Positions 22,232-33,400 of a stretch of DNA of 33,462 bases are shown here, piece after piece. Source of the stretch: Reticulitermes lucifugus (lineage: Eukaryota; Arthropoda; Insecta; Blattodea; Rhinotermitidae); the NCBI GenBank assembly GCA_026260175.1, contig JAKCWW010000261.1, positions 1 through 33,462 on the forward strand. Reading direction: 5' to 3'. A program made the position numbers and the translations under genes. Under the pieces are notes generated by a model. That model was not told where the DNA came from, searched no databases, and saw only the letters and a program-made list of their open reading frames with translations. Numbering within the stretch: position 1 is the first letter of the stretch; each line of letters opens with the position of its first letter.

Positions 22232-23440
22232 CCCGCATATATACCCTACTTCAACCAGAAGATAATCGACAGTGCAGAGATATCGATTCTAAATAACCCC
22301 GCTCATGATACCCCGATGATGGTTGATTGTAAATCCGTTACTTTGATTCAGAGAAAACGTATAATGTGTTAGTACACTTGATATTCGTCTTGGGAAGTAC
22401 GAATTTAGAATATAGGGAGGATAAGAGAGTTAATGGGCCAGAAGTGTTACCAACTGCAGATATTTCCTAACTTGTTTATTTTCTTCGCATATCCTTGTCA
22501 TCCGACAATTCCCTTACCCTTCATTTGTTTAGCCGAATAAGGCGATATTTGGCGAAGTGTACAAATTTTGCAAACGCTTATTATACAATTTTTTTCTTTT
22601 CATTGTCTATTTCCTGTGGCAATACCGTCAATATTTATATCTGCACCCGTTCTCGCTGTACAGTTAAGTGTTTCGTATGATTCGAACAACACACAGACAT
22701 TATTTCCATGAATAAAATTAGCGGAATGATCCTTATAAAGGACAGCCAGATTCTGTGACGTAGGAACTGACATTTAAATATGATTTACATTACTTTTCGT
22801 CTTCAAAGCTTTAAATAAGCCACGAATTCGTTCACTGACTCTAGCATACGAAATTATTTACATCCATGTTCCCCTCATGGCATGCTCTTTAGATATAGGA
22901 TCAATTTCACCAACCTTTCTCCTAATCATGCTGGCATTTGTCTATTTATTATCTTGAAATTTTCCTTAGCTCCCCACGCTACTGACTCTGCTTGCAACAT
23001 ACAGTTCAGGTATCAAGTTTAAATCTTCCAGCCCAGTATTTCTGAATAACTTTCAATTAGCAGAAGCCCAGCATTAAAAGTTTGGTAACTGAAAAGCGGG
23101 CTCCTTTTAAGAAAACAAGTTGAACTTAATTTATAAGCAGTCTTTACTTCGGACCCCTATAGCTTTAGGCAACCAGTAAATACCATGAGTAACGCGTCAT
23201 CAATCAGAAATCCTTTTGATGGTGCATATGATGTGTAGTGTTGACACACTGCAGATGTATGAAAAACAAACCCATTCAGAACTTTTTAATACACATAACG
23301 AGCACTAAATAAATCATACAAATTACTATCAGGTCATTTACTCCTAACCACCCTGTTCCAACTGTAGAAATGATGTTCTGTTTGAAATTTTTAACCTCGC
23401 ACTTACCTGCATCAAACCAAAAACAATTTCTGTGATAATA
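22232..23440. other. Gene-free AT-rich DNA
   Basis: No repeat or gene recognised. A 61-codon frame at 22495-22680 is not supported by anything else. Confidence 0.55.
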
Positions 23441-23512
23441 AGCAGTAACCCAGCGGCGATTCGAACCAGATACCTTCTAAATATGAGGCCACAAAGTTAC
23501 CAGTAGTTGAAC
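23440..23512 (-). mobile_element. tRNA-like SINE head
   Basis: Minus strand: a clean B box GGTTCGAATCGCC (23467-23455), with ACTGGTAACTTTGTGGCCTC upstream at the distance expected for an A box. The 3' body (below 23440) is not recognised. It could also be a degenerate tRNA pseudogene. Confidence 0.5.
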
Positions 23513-23624
23513 CCAACAGGTAATTTGCTAAATAAAAGTATTTTATATTTCAATACACACTACTTAAAATCTGAAATATTTTGTAGTTTATTTTACGAAG
23601 CTGTCAGCATCTCTATCAAAACGA

Positions 23625-23860
23625 ATTCTGGAAGGAAATCACGGAAAAAGAAGGACCCGGAAAACAGAGGAACAGATGAGAAGACGAAGTGCGGATGGAT
23701 GCCGCCAAATTGCTCGATACGAAAAACTGGTGCAGAGCGACAAAACAAACGAGTGACTAGGAAGAAAACAGGACAGGCCATGGCAGGAAATGGGCCTAAG
23801 AGCGACAGGCAGAGGAGGAGGAGAAGAAGAAGAAAAAAGGAAAAGCTGTCAGTAACTCGA
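23625..23860 (+). repeat. Purine-rich stretch ending in GAGG/GAAGAA array
   Basis: Rich in A and G on the plus strand with a terminal array of GGA and AGA triplets (about 23812-23845). The crossing 120-codon frame (23507-23869) gives a lysine/arginine-rich peptide that reflects the base skew. I do not call a gene. It may be the tail of an old retroposed sequence. Confidence 0.5.
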
Positions 23861-23929
23861 TGCTGTTAAACATTATAATGAATATTTAAAACAACATCAG
23901 TCAAGCTCAACTGTGATTTTATTTAAAGC

Positions 23930-23965
23930 TACATGTTTCGGTCTCGATATCGACCATCATCAGGC
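23930..23965 (-). ncRNA. Hammerhead-like core motif
   Basis: Minus strand: CTGATGAT (23963-23956), then the stem GGTC (23955-23952), loop TCGATATC... and GACC (23943-23940), then GAAAC (23939-23935). A hammerhead ribozyme has CUGANGA, stem II, GAAA in this order; here one extra U lies before the stem. No stem I or III can be seen with confidence. It is probably a retroelement-borne motif; catalytic activity is not shown. Confidence 0.4.
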
Positions 23966-24046
23966 TAAAAGACAGTCATTAAAAGGCACGTAAAAGATGT
24001 AATGCATCACATTTTACGTGGAATCTCATAGTTTTATAATAACTTG

Positions 24047-24067
24047 TTTTACAATAAAATTGTAAAA
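24047..24067. repeat. Short perfect hairpin
   Basis: TTTTACAAT and ATTGTAAAA are perfect reverse complements separated by AAA. It is AT-rich and may be chance. Confidence 0.5.
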
Positions 24068-24507
24068 TTATATACGATCGATGTTAGTTGAAGAGTAGTA
24101 GTGGGAATATAATATTAATATTATTTGTATTAACTCCTGAAAACAAACGGGTGAAAAGGTAATGGAATATTTACAGATATTAAAATATTAAAATAAGTAG
24201 ATTCTTAGGTGTTGGTGTAAGATGTAGTCTGGTTGAGTTTTCATGTATGTCACGCCGACACAACGGAATGAATTCTATTAAGTTATTATGATGAACGATG
24301 AATGATAAACGATAAATTTGAAAGAATCTCACAGGAAATGGTAGTGGCACAAAGACGTGTTGTTTAAAATTTTCCCCAAGAGGGACTGGAAAAAACACGA
24401 ATAGCCAGAGAACAGCCTGTGTTCTGACCTAGTTTTGGGGCGTGCGCAGTCTGAATACCTAGAGTATTGCCGTTAGAGTAACAATTTTGATCTAATATTA
24501 ACAACCT

Positions 24508-24580
24508 GCTTGACGATGGAGATGGAGGCACTACGCTCCTCCGAAACGTCCGTAACTATTTACCGGTTCAGTCCACCTTG
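24508..24580 (+). mobile_element. GTTTCGG-family fragment (copy 5)
   Basis: GACGATGGAGAT, then the stem GGAGG (24524-24528), loop CACTACGCT, CCTCC (24538-24542), GAAAC (24543-24547), GTCCGTAACTATTTACCGG. It is in the same orientation as the right arm of copies 1 and 6. The terminal GGTGTAACATCC part is missing. The loop CACTACGNT is shared with copy 2. Confidence 0.7.
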
Positions 24581-25084
24581 ATTAGAAGAACAGGCTGGCT
24601 TAGGGCCGGTCTGAATATTTCTATACCTGCCGGGAACCTACCTTCAGAAGTCACTTTATAAAATTACGATAAAGAAAAGAATACGTTGGCTCAATCGATA
24701 ACGCTTATGAATTGCTTGCAGACATTGACCGAGACGCCAATAATTCTGACAGAGATTTAGGCAAATCTGCACACATTCTGTACCCCAGTTATAAATCCAC
24801 ACTCCCGTCTCTGAATCATCACAGAAAAAGACCCAGTGACCGTTGGGTAGAAGGATGTGTAGACCAGATTCAAGTTGTGGACATGATGGCGGAAAAAAAT
24901 GTCGGCCTTCTTAATCCGTTCATCGAGTCCGTAACTAATGTCACTGAAATACTGCAGCTCATATCAAACATATTAAGACTGACTGACTGCCTGACTGACT
25001 GACTATCTACACGGAGCAGAGGACTCCCTGAAAATCTGAGAACTTTCACAGCTAGTTAAGAAATTTCTCGCATTTTACTGAACC

Positions 25085-25335
25085 CCAAAGTTGAACACAG
25101 TGTTCACAAGAGCCCACCAGTAGTCTCTATCCAGAGTCAAGTCCGCCAAAGATTCAACTTCAAGATACTTTTCAATACTATCCTGCTACCTATGCCTAGG
25201 TCTTCCAAGTGGTCTCTTTCTTCATGCTTCCCAACTAAAGTTCTGTAAGCATTTTTATTCTCCCCTGTAAGTAACATTTGCCTCGACCATCTCATCGTCC
25301 CTGATTTGATCATTGGAATATTTGGTGAGGGGAAA
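25085..25335 (-). pseudogene. LINE open reading frame 3' end, decayed
   Basis: The minus-strand frame gives IKSGTMRWSRQ, GENKNAYRTLVGK, then a shifted RPLGRPRxRW-like region read as HLEDLGIGSR. Further on, in another frame, it gives WALVNTVFNFGV. This follows the C-terminal tail of insect non-LTR retrotransposon reverse transcriptases (MRWAGH...GExxxxYRVLVGKPEGKRPLGRPRxRWxD...RDRWRALVNxxMNxRVP). The order is right, but there are frameshifts and an in-frame stop near 25126-25128. Only the last 80 or so codons remain. The reverse transcriptase core is absent, as expected for 5' truncation on insertion. Confidence 0.75.
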
Positions 25336-25424
25336 CTAAGAGAAATATAAAGTGCTACCGGTAAACTATACTGAATCAATAACAAATATTTTTCGTTTAG
25401 GCAATGTGAATATTTGACGGAGTA

Positions 25425-25640
25425 GGGTGGTGTGGCGATAACGCTCTAGATTTTGTTTTGAAGATACTTGTTTCGAATTCCTGTCGGGAAACAGACCGTA
25501 TTGACAAAGATTTGTGGTTTTATACTGTCAGTCAAGGTGATTTCCAGGACACTGCCTTGAAGGAGGCCTGGCCTAACTCCACCACCGACAGTCAACTTTG
25601 CATCTCATTCGACAATATATAGTGTAACCTGTGCAGTTGA
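25425..25640 (+). mobile_element. Degraded tRNA-derived SINE
   Basis: A-box-like TGGCGATAACGCTCTAG (25432-25448) and B-box-like TTTCGAATTCCTG (25471-25483), then a body with GACCGTATTGACAAAGATTTG and CCAGGACACTGCCTTGAAGG. It lies just upstream, on the opposite strand, of the LINE fragment. Confidence 0.55.
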
Positions 25641-25892
25641 GTACACGCTGCTAAATAACCACAAGCCTTCAACTGTCCAAAAAAACTTTACACTATTCTA
25701 CAACTGAATCTTTAAATCTGAAGAAGAGTACAGACATGTAGTTGATACGGGGATAAGCTTTCTTATATAGCACTGCGAAGGTAACGTGAAATTTCGAGGT
25801 TGTATCTGGCAAATTTAACACAGGTTTATACGTAATCTGTACTTAGGCATAAATTTGTGAGATTTGACGTTCTCACGGTGATGACTAAGAAA

Positions 25893-25963
25893 CGCACGAT
25901 TCTGCTGCCCAAATCATCACCCTGATAATTCCAAGCTGATGATTGAGGCAGCAGAATCCTGTG
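25893..25963. repeat. Hairpin with 22-bp stem and 17-base loop
   Basis: GATTCTGCTGCCCAAATCATCA (25898-25919) pairs with 25937-25958 at 20 of 22 positions. A further A-T, C-G, G-U and C-G pairing lies outside a single mismatch. Loop 25920-25936. The size is like that of a microRNA precursor, but a small foldback repeat is equally possible. Overlapping frames on both strands (25826-26170 and others) are not genes. Confidence 0.6.
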
Positions 25964-26045
25964 ACAAGTAAATCCATTTCTACCAGAATAAACGTCTTCA
26001 TATCCCAGAGGACAGAAACCCTGAAACGAAAAGCTTCTAAAATAG

Positions 26046-26072
26046 CAATAATAATAATAATAATAATAATAA
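26046..26072 (+). repeat. AAT trinucleotide microsatellite
   Basis: About eight or nine perfect AAT units, uninterrupted. Confidence 0.95.
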
Positions 26073-26990
26073 CATGTAGGAACAGACAGCCATGCAACAG
26101 AAAGCTTTGTGAGTTCAGGTTGAAATTCCTTCTTTCTCTTCAATAATGGAAATCGAAATAACTGCTTCACGGACAGTATGTTTCAAAAAATGCTGATCTT
26201 CGAAGTTACGTTACACCAATGATAGATAAACTTTCGGTACCTGTGGTTTTGAAGCGTGGGATTTTATATGAGAAGAATTCGTCCTTTTACGAAAATGTTA
26301 TCTTTCCGTATTCCGTACCATAACCACAAATGGACTGCATTTCTGTACATTTTAAATGCAAATGTTACACTTCGGCAGCATTTGTTATAATAATGTGGGG
26401 GGGGGGAAAGAAATATATATAAATATTTAAGTGGTTGGCGCTATTCCAACTATTGGCAATTTTATTTTGAAAGTCCATAACATATAAAATTAAGTTTTAA
26501 ACTGCTTAGCTTATCTAATTTATTGTCTGATTATAGGCACACTAGTAAAGTGGCGGAATATTATCATTACTTTCCGTTGAGGTAGCAATGATATGGTTTT
26601 TGTTACTTATCAACCACTGTGCGAAACACAGTCTTCATAATTTACATTCTGAATTCTTGGTTGTCAGGCAGTGCTTAAGAAAAACGCATTATAAGAAGAT
26701 CATGCGTCTCTCTGTTTCCTTTTCGTCCGTCTGCGTGTTTAATCTCCAAAGTTATTAGACAAATGTAGATAAATAGCAATTCATGTATTCTAAACTTTAC
26801 TAGTCGAATTTGATTTACATTTGTTGAAGTTTTTTCTTCAACATCTGCCTCCATTTCTAATTTACAGTTACAGTATTAGACTTAAAGACTAATACACGTA
26901 AAATTAGGTAAATTTGACTAAAACTTTAAAAAATAAAAGTAAATTATTTTCGCCATGAAATCCCTGTATATATCGTATTGCAGAAAAGTT
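26073..26990. other. Gene-free AT-rich DNA
   Basis: Contains a homopolymer run of about 11 G at about 26397-26407. No gene or further repeat recognised. Confidence 0.55.
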
Positions 26991-27085
26991 GAGCATTGGC
27001 TTAAGGGCACTCTGAGCCTGTAAAAGCATCGGTCACGAGCTGGGTAACCAGGGTTCGATTTCCGACAAACAGAGTTACTTTTCTT
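26990..27085 (+). mobile_element. tRNA-like SINE head
   Basis: A-box-like TGGCTTAAGGGCACTCTG (26997-27014) and a good B box GGGTTCGATTTCC (27051-27063). The distance between them is within the range of tRNA-derived heads. No body is recognised. An isolated B-box-like GGGTTCGACCC also occurs at about 27550-27560. Confidence 0.5.
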
Positions 27086-29690
27086 CATATAATTCAAAAT
27101 GATTCTAAGGACAGTTTAATTCAAAATGTGACCTTCTATACTTTCCCCGGCAGTATAACGACTAGGGCTGACCACTGGGTTCCATCTGTTACCACGTCTT
27201 CAATATTTGGGTTTTACTTCCATGTTGTATCCTGGTGGAATGATAATTGTAAAGCGGGAACAATAGTAGTGTGAATTAGTTGATGCCTTCAGAATCGATA
27301 CTCCAGGCAAGAATTTAAATCAATGATATTATGGTATATATTATACGTGAATATGACTATCGTTGAAGGTGTCTTTGTTGGTGAGCGAGAGACAGATATC
27401 TCCTAAAGTGAATCTCGTTAAATCCAACCAATATATGTAATATATGTACATATTTTTTGTGGTCCCATTCATCCGCACTTACCCTGGGTATATTAGACCT
27501 TCACGCTTCCTTCAAACTTTTCTGAACATTCACCCTTGCGAAGACCATCCAGGGTTCGACCCAGTTAATACGCTCACATAAAAATCACTAACACTAACAA
27601 AATTCTCTTTTTCTTCGTTGTCAACATATTTTTTAAAAGAAAGTGCGAAATTTTTCATTATCTATTTTTTGAACCGGGGTTCGTGTGCTACGAAGAATTT
27701 GAAATTAGTATTTACTTATTTACTATATCAGCATTCGTAAGATGTGCGTAACATCTAGGCTTTTCTGTAACATTAATTTTAAACACAGAAAACTTTTACT
27801 CTTGTGTGTAACGTTGTTCACTCTGCAAAGAGTGAAAAGTATCGTTTGCTTTTTTAACACCATCGTAAGTTTTGTTTGAGGTTTATCAACGAACAATGAA
27901 ACTCAATACAGACACGTTAAAGCACGAAGACAGTACAGTGCACTGCAAATATACTCTGAATGTACCCCAACCACTGTGCAGTATGTATAATTTCGATGTA
28001 ATTATAAATTTTCAAATGCTTTTGCGGTTTCAATAATATAAAGACTGCCAAAACAAGAGTCAAGCATTTATATGCTGAATTCTAAGCTAAAGTGAAGGTC
28101 ACATCATTTAATCGCGTATAACCTCAATAAAAATTTACTGAATTTGCGACACTCAAGATAATTAAATTTAAAAACATTCATTTTTATCATAACATTAACT
28201 TTCTCACTTCAGCTTTTTACACGGATTCCGGCCGAGCAACGCAGCAACACTAAGCTTGATGCAGACCATCATCACCATCTGAGGCGATTATAGTGACGGA
28301 CTAAGTAGTGCCTCCGGGGCAAAAGACCTCAGACGTCTTGCTCATGACCAAATTATACACCATCATCACCAAAGCTACATCCATACAATTCGGCGAAACC
28401 TTTGTTACTATACAGTCATTGAATAACAAGACGGTAATTTATTACTAGTAGGAATGTTAGAGCCATTACCAGAGTAACCAAGAAAAAATATGATGGGAGA
28501 AGAAGAAGAAGACAAAGAAATAAAGTACAGAGCGGAGGTTTCTAATTCAAACCTGTAGATAGCACGCAATATTGATTAAGTTTCATTTGTTTTTGTTTCT
28601 TTACAGCTTCTGAGATGATTACGCTTTGAAAATGAGTATCTTAGGAAGGGTTCAAAATAGACAGTATAATACCAAGCAAGTGTATGCATCTGCTTAAGAA
28701 AAATATGGGTAGCATTTCCACTAAACCCCTTAATTTAGTTCTTTAGCATCCTTATTGAACTCACCAATCACGTAAGTGAAGCTATTTTAAGTTTAATTTA
28801 CTCACAAAAATTTCTCGTTGCTTTTGCTAGCTTCTTAGCTATTGGGTGCCGTTACTGTCAGGGCCATTACGATTGGATGCAATGCCGTCTGATAGTCACA
28901 TCACACACAGGCAACAAGCAAACGCATGCTCTTCAGTTAACAAATGTTAGAACACGTTTTGTACTATTTGACGACCTTTTAACTTTGACTTAACGTCTCC
29001 GCAGATGAGAGATATTTGACGCCAGATAAAAGTCTATCAGTAGGAGCACTCTTCCATGTATTCAAGTTCGCTTCAGTCATTTGGGACTTTTTTCAGCTTC
29101 TCTTAGTGAATGCCGTTATGTCAGCTTCAAATACGCGAAGATCACCCAATCTTATGTTACCGTCTGTACACTGACCAATCATATTACTCTTTCGACCTAA
29201 CTCGAAACTAAGCCCATATCTAACGTTCCGCTTGAAAACGTGACACTAAATAATGTAACCTGTCTCAGGGCTGAACAACCTTAAAATGCAATATATGAAT
29301 GTTATAATCCAGTCTTAGCGACTGAAGCATTAGAAGTTTTAAGCGAAACGCCTGAATGTTCTCATCCTTTGGAGTCTCTGCCGCCTCCACGGTCAATGAA
29401 ATTCAGGTGAATCTCTTGCCCTCCCCTCCCCCACGAGCATAATGTACCCGTATAGTAAGCTACGTATGTACCGCCGCCTCTTCTACAGTACTACTCGATT
29501 TCTTAACGAACAAGTCTGATACATTCTAGGTTACCGCAGTTTTAATACTGGTGTAAATTTGTTCCTTCCTCCAGCGCGGCAACAACCACGATCCTTACTT
29601 GATACTTTAGTAAACTAACCAACTCCATGGAGTACAGTCCTTCTTGAGAAGCTAACAGGGATCCTTTATTAAAGGTAAAGAGAAAGTAAA
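27086..29690. other. Gene-free AT-rich DNA
   Basis: No open frame of note over 2.6 kb. A patch at about 28215-28330 is richer in G+C and may be an unrecognised repeat. A short purine-rich run lies at about 28496-28530. Confidence 0.5.
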
Positions 29691-29694
29691 TGTA

Positions 29695-29900
29695 AAGTTA
29701 TGCATATGCACGCCATGAAGGCAGATGGAGAGTGGAAAAATAGCTCCACTCATCTTTAAGCTTAGTAGTTAGATGGAAGTGAGTTGTCAGCTTTACGCCA
29801 CGACTGCTTTATACCCAAGAGAAATAAATATCTTCACCCGTTAAACTGGAAGCTGGATGTAACTTACAGCTGTTCCAGATACTTTGGAGAAGAGCAGACA
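29695..29900 (-). mobile_element. SINE-A copy lacking the head
   Basis: Minus strand: TACATCCAGCTTCCAGTTTAA, then GGGTATAAAGCAGTCGTGGC, GTAAAGCTGACAACTCACTTCC, GAGTGGAGC and a 3' end CTGCCTTCATGGCGTGC. This is the same block order as the copy at 15.7 kb and the fragments at 6.7 and 12.6 kb. The tRNA-like head is missing or unrecognisable. Confidence 0.6.
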
Positions 29901-30655
29901 TGTCTTGCCGTTGCCTTTATGGAGAGAATTTGTTTAAATAAGATTATAAAAGTTGGCTTTTAAAAAAATACACCGGATACTCACAAGATAAACTAATGAT
30001 TATTTTGGAAATGGTAGCTGTTTATTCTCAGAACAAAATAAAGTTCCTGAATACATTATACGAAACAAATCGTGTTATTTAAAACGTAGCAAGCAGAACA
30101 CATAGGATTACTATTGTAAGGAGGTTAATGCGTTTTTTAATTTCCATTCAATTAAAATATTTGTAGGTGCAGGATAGGGATCCAGAAAAGTTGAAAGTAG
30201 CGTATAGAAGGAATATTTCTCATTCAGAAAATGCTGTACAAGATATTCTCCATAGTTTTATTGCTGATTGCTTCTTTATTTACGTATAGGATTCATCTGT
30301 ACTACTATGCACAAAATCACACTATACTCGTATACTGAACCTATAAGATTAGACGCGGCTCTATAACCACTTATTTCAATAGAAACTACAATGCTATCTA
30401 AAGGCGATATCAAACCCATTAGTCTGCAGAAGAAACACCATCTATAGATCACTCGTGATTACAGTCCATTTGTCTTCCGCTGCTTTCCCAAATACGAGTT
30501 CGGGACTTTTGAGAAGAGAACATTAGCATGCGAAATTTATTATGGCCAAATTCCCTGCTGGTAGCTACGGTACATAACGGTCAGTACATGAAATGTCTGC
30601 CGCACATTAAAGCATTCGCCTAAAGAATTACAAATAGCTCTACAATTGTGAAGAC
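29901..30655. other. Gene-free AT-rich DNA
   Basis: Nothing recognised. Confidence 0.55.
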
Positions 30656-30661
30656 TTAAGT

Positions 30662-31070
30662 CTTCTGGGATGTTACACCGTACCGAGCATTATATACGAG
30701 TATCTACCGACGTTCCGATTGAGAGCAATGCCTTCGTCTTCTTGGTGAAGCAGTCGAAGAAGACTGATGATGAAGGCAAAGCGCCCCTTCGAAACGTCGG
30801 TGACTGTTGTGAAGGGAAGCGACGTCTCAAAGCAAACACAAAACTGGTGTGTGGTAGCTTGACGCCATCTTGTCTATTTCTCTAAGATCTTATACAAGTT
30901 CACAGATACTATATTAGGAAGGGCAAGGATACTATATAAGGGAAAGCAAAGATAACATATAAATACATAGCTTCAGTCTTATACAACTGTTTACCACTTG
31001 ACATGGCGTAACGTTCCAGACGACTTTAATGTTCATCAAGGCCACTGCCAGAAACTAAATTCTCGAACTG
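30662..31070. mobile_element. Inverted-dimer repeat element (GTTTCGG family, copy 6)
   Basis: The left end CTTCTGGGATGTTACACCG (30662-30680) mirrors the right end GGCGTAACGTTCCAGACG (about 31006-31023). Near the left end two arms face each other: ACCGACGTTCCGATTGAGAG (from 30706) and its counterpart GAAGAAGACTGATGATGAAGG to GAAACGTCGGT. The plus strand has the best hammerhead-like core of the family: CTGATGA (30764-30770), GAAGG/CCTTC (30772-30776 and 30786-30790), GAAAC (30791-30795). About 200 bases of extra sequence lie before the right end. The 71-codon frame 30670-30885 is a passenger. Confidence 0.7.
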
Positions 31071-31189
31071 TACCAGTGTTTTATTCTTCTTTTCGGTGTT
31101 CTGATTTACGATCCGCGGGGGACAGTCCTACGTCTATGTCGGGAAACTCTCGAAGTAGTTGCTAGATGTGACCACTAAGGTACTCTTCC

Positions 31190-31385
31190 ATACTTTTCTT
31201 ATCTTATTCCTTTTCCTTCTCTGTTTTGTTACTTTGTTTTTCTTCTCTTGATACTTTTCCTGCAGCTTCATAATTTGTTCCTCCTCTTTTCCCGTCTATG
31301 CTCTTACTCCTCCTCCTTTCTTAATCACCTTGTAATTTGTCTGTTCTTTTTCTTATTTTCCCGATTTCTTTTTCTTAATGTCCTG
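31190..31385 (-). repeat. Pyrimidine-rich tract
   Basis: Strongly C/T-biased on the plus strand (TTCCTTTTCC, CTCCTCCTCC, TTTTTCTT words), so purine-rich on the minus strand. It is comparable in type to the tract at 14.8-15.1 kb but in the opposite orientation. Confidence 0.7.
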
Positions 31386-32610
31386 ACACGCCCTTAAGGT
31401 CTCAACACAAAACAATAAAACAACTTACCATGCAAAATTCGGCGAGTTTCAGACTTTCACTTAGCAGTCCACAGAGCCGTTTGGTGTTCGCTTATCTTAT
31501 GTCAATTGACCGATATGCCTTCACACAATTTTTTGCCTAAATACGTTGTACGAATATGTTCAAGATGTTACACTGTAATTCGTTCACAAATTATTGTTTA
31601 CTAACTCATATTCACTAACACTTATCTAGACAGTAATGAAAAATGAGAAAACTACCTTGCATGTTGGGTCTGTAAAATTAAATGTCTTCTGAGACAGGTT
31701 GAAAATTTGATATATTTAAAAACATATTTCACTCACGTAATTCAACTTAAAACGTAATCAGAGAAATATATCTTTTCTTAAGTTGTGTAGCGATTTATAC
31801 AAGCCAAATCTGAATAATAATAGACGAGTTCAATTAATTTTTTTTCCTTAAACAGCCATTAAATACACGGCTTGCCACCATAAAGTTTTTGGTTCAGAAC
31901 TGAGATTTATGATACAAAAACATATAATTGGAGCTTTTAGTTTTAATTTTATCAGTTATTTTGTGCAGTTTTACTATTTTCTGTATGGTTCGGCTCAAAA
32001 ACATAATTAGTCGATTTCTTCATTTTGCTTTAGTGTACATACAGTATGATTACTTATATGACTAACTGTATCTGAGATATTCTTTAATGCTCCTTCGAAT
32101 TATACCATACATTTTACAGCCTGTAATCTAAGGATCTTTAGTCTGTTTTATATTAAATTACATTATATTAGTAATTTATGTCATACTTCACAGGAATTAA
32201 TTCATGAACTCCAGTCGTACTCCTTCCTGTCAAGTTACCTTCTTCTAACTGAATAGCCAGGGTTTTGTAAATTCTTTCACTAATGCTTCAAGTATTGTCG
32301 AGGAACCTCTCAGTCTCCTTTTCAACAACATAGCAGATACACTCGTAAGAGTTAAGACAGTAAAAAACTGAAGCTGTTCACCTGGTACCTCTACTAAAAA
32401 AGATAAGAAAAATCGCCTCGCGAAAACGCATTTCTCCAATCATCACACAGAAGTCGAATAAAATCCACATACTGGCAGAAACTCATAATTTTGGCACAGG
32501 CTAGTCTCCTGAAATTATTCTAACAAGGTGTTCATTACTCGTCAGTATCAGTAAAATAACATTACGGGCACAGAATTAGACCTACAAAGACTGAAGCGTA
32601 AGGAAATACC
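31386..32610. other. Gene-free AT-rich DNA
   Basis: A 64-codon frame at 32245-32439 (-) has no recognisable features. Nothing else seen. Confidence 0.55.
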
Positions 32611-32614
32611 CCCC

Positions 32615-32790
32615 TGTTTTTTACTGTCATCATTAAATCTTTATCCTTATTTTTCTTTCTTCCCATCTCTACGTCTTTCCTTATTCATTCATCACCTTTC
32701 TTTCCTATTTCGCGAACTTTATCTTTTCCAACGCTCTATAATCCTTTGCACTTTCCTGCCATTACATCTCTCTCTTTTTCTAATAGATTT
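32615..32790 (-). repeat. Second pyrimidine-rich tract
   Basis: C/T-biased on the plus strand with TTTCTTTC, TCTCTCTCTTT and TCATTCATCA words. Less pure than the tract at 31.2 kb. Confidence 0.6.
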
Positions 32791-33395
32791 GAAGAAACCA
32801 CAAAAATGCTCACACACGTTTGATTGCTCTGGACAGGATTCCCACCAACAACACACACTGAGGCCTGAACAGGGCATTAGACGTAGGCTTTATATACATG
32901 CTACTTAATTTTATGGCAAGCTTCGCAAAAAAAAATCACCTTAATCTAATATGCCTCTCAGCTTGTGTGTAACGTCATCTCAGAATCTCATATGGCAGAT
33001 AACACAGCAATGGTACTGCGTAACACGGACAATGCAAAATATTACTTGTTATTTCGTGTTCAAGAATTAATTTCCTCCTTCTGAAAGTCGATGGCATTGA
33101 AAAGAATTAAGTTGTTTTCCTTGGCATTATGAATGTTTTTAGGATACAGGCATAAACAAATATGTGTATAATTTTAAAGGCGTGAGTGAAAAATTTATGT
33201 TGTATGCATGTGGCAATTCTTCGAATAGACTTTATAAATTATCACTGTTATGGGAGGGCGGAGCATTAAGTGCCTAATTATAACTGCGGAAGCCCGAGAT
33301 ACATCCGAGGTTATTCCAAGTTGGATGTGTGGTAGAAAAAAGTGGCAGTGTGCATGTTTCTGTCCAAGCACTTCGGTTTATTTATGCCAATTACT
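32791..33395. other. Gene-free DNA
   Basis: No gene or repeat recognised. Confidence 0.5.
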
Positions 33396-33400
33396 ATTCA

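Noticed and set aside
23507..23869. 120-codon lysine/arginine-rich frame resembling a nuclear protein tail
   Set aside because: The composition follows from a purine-rich stretch ending in GGA/AGA triplets; no domain or start context.
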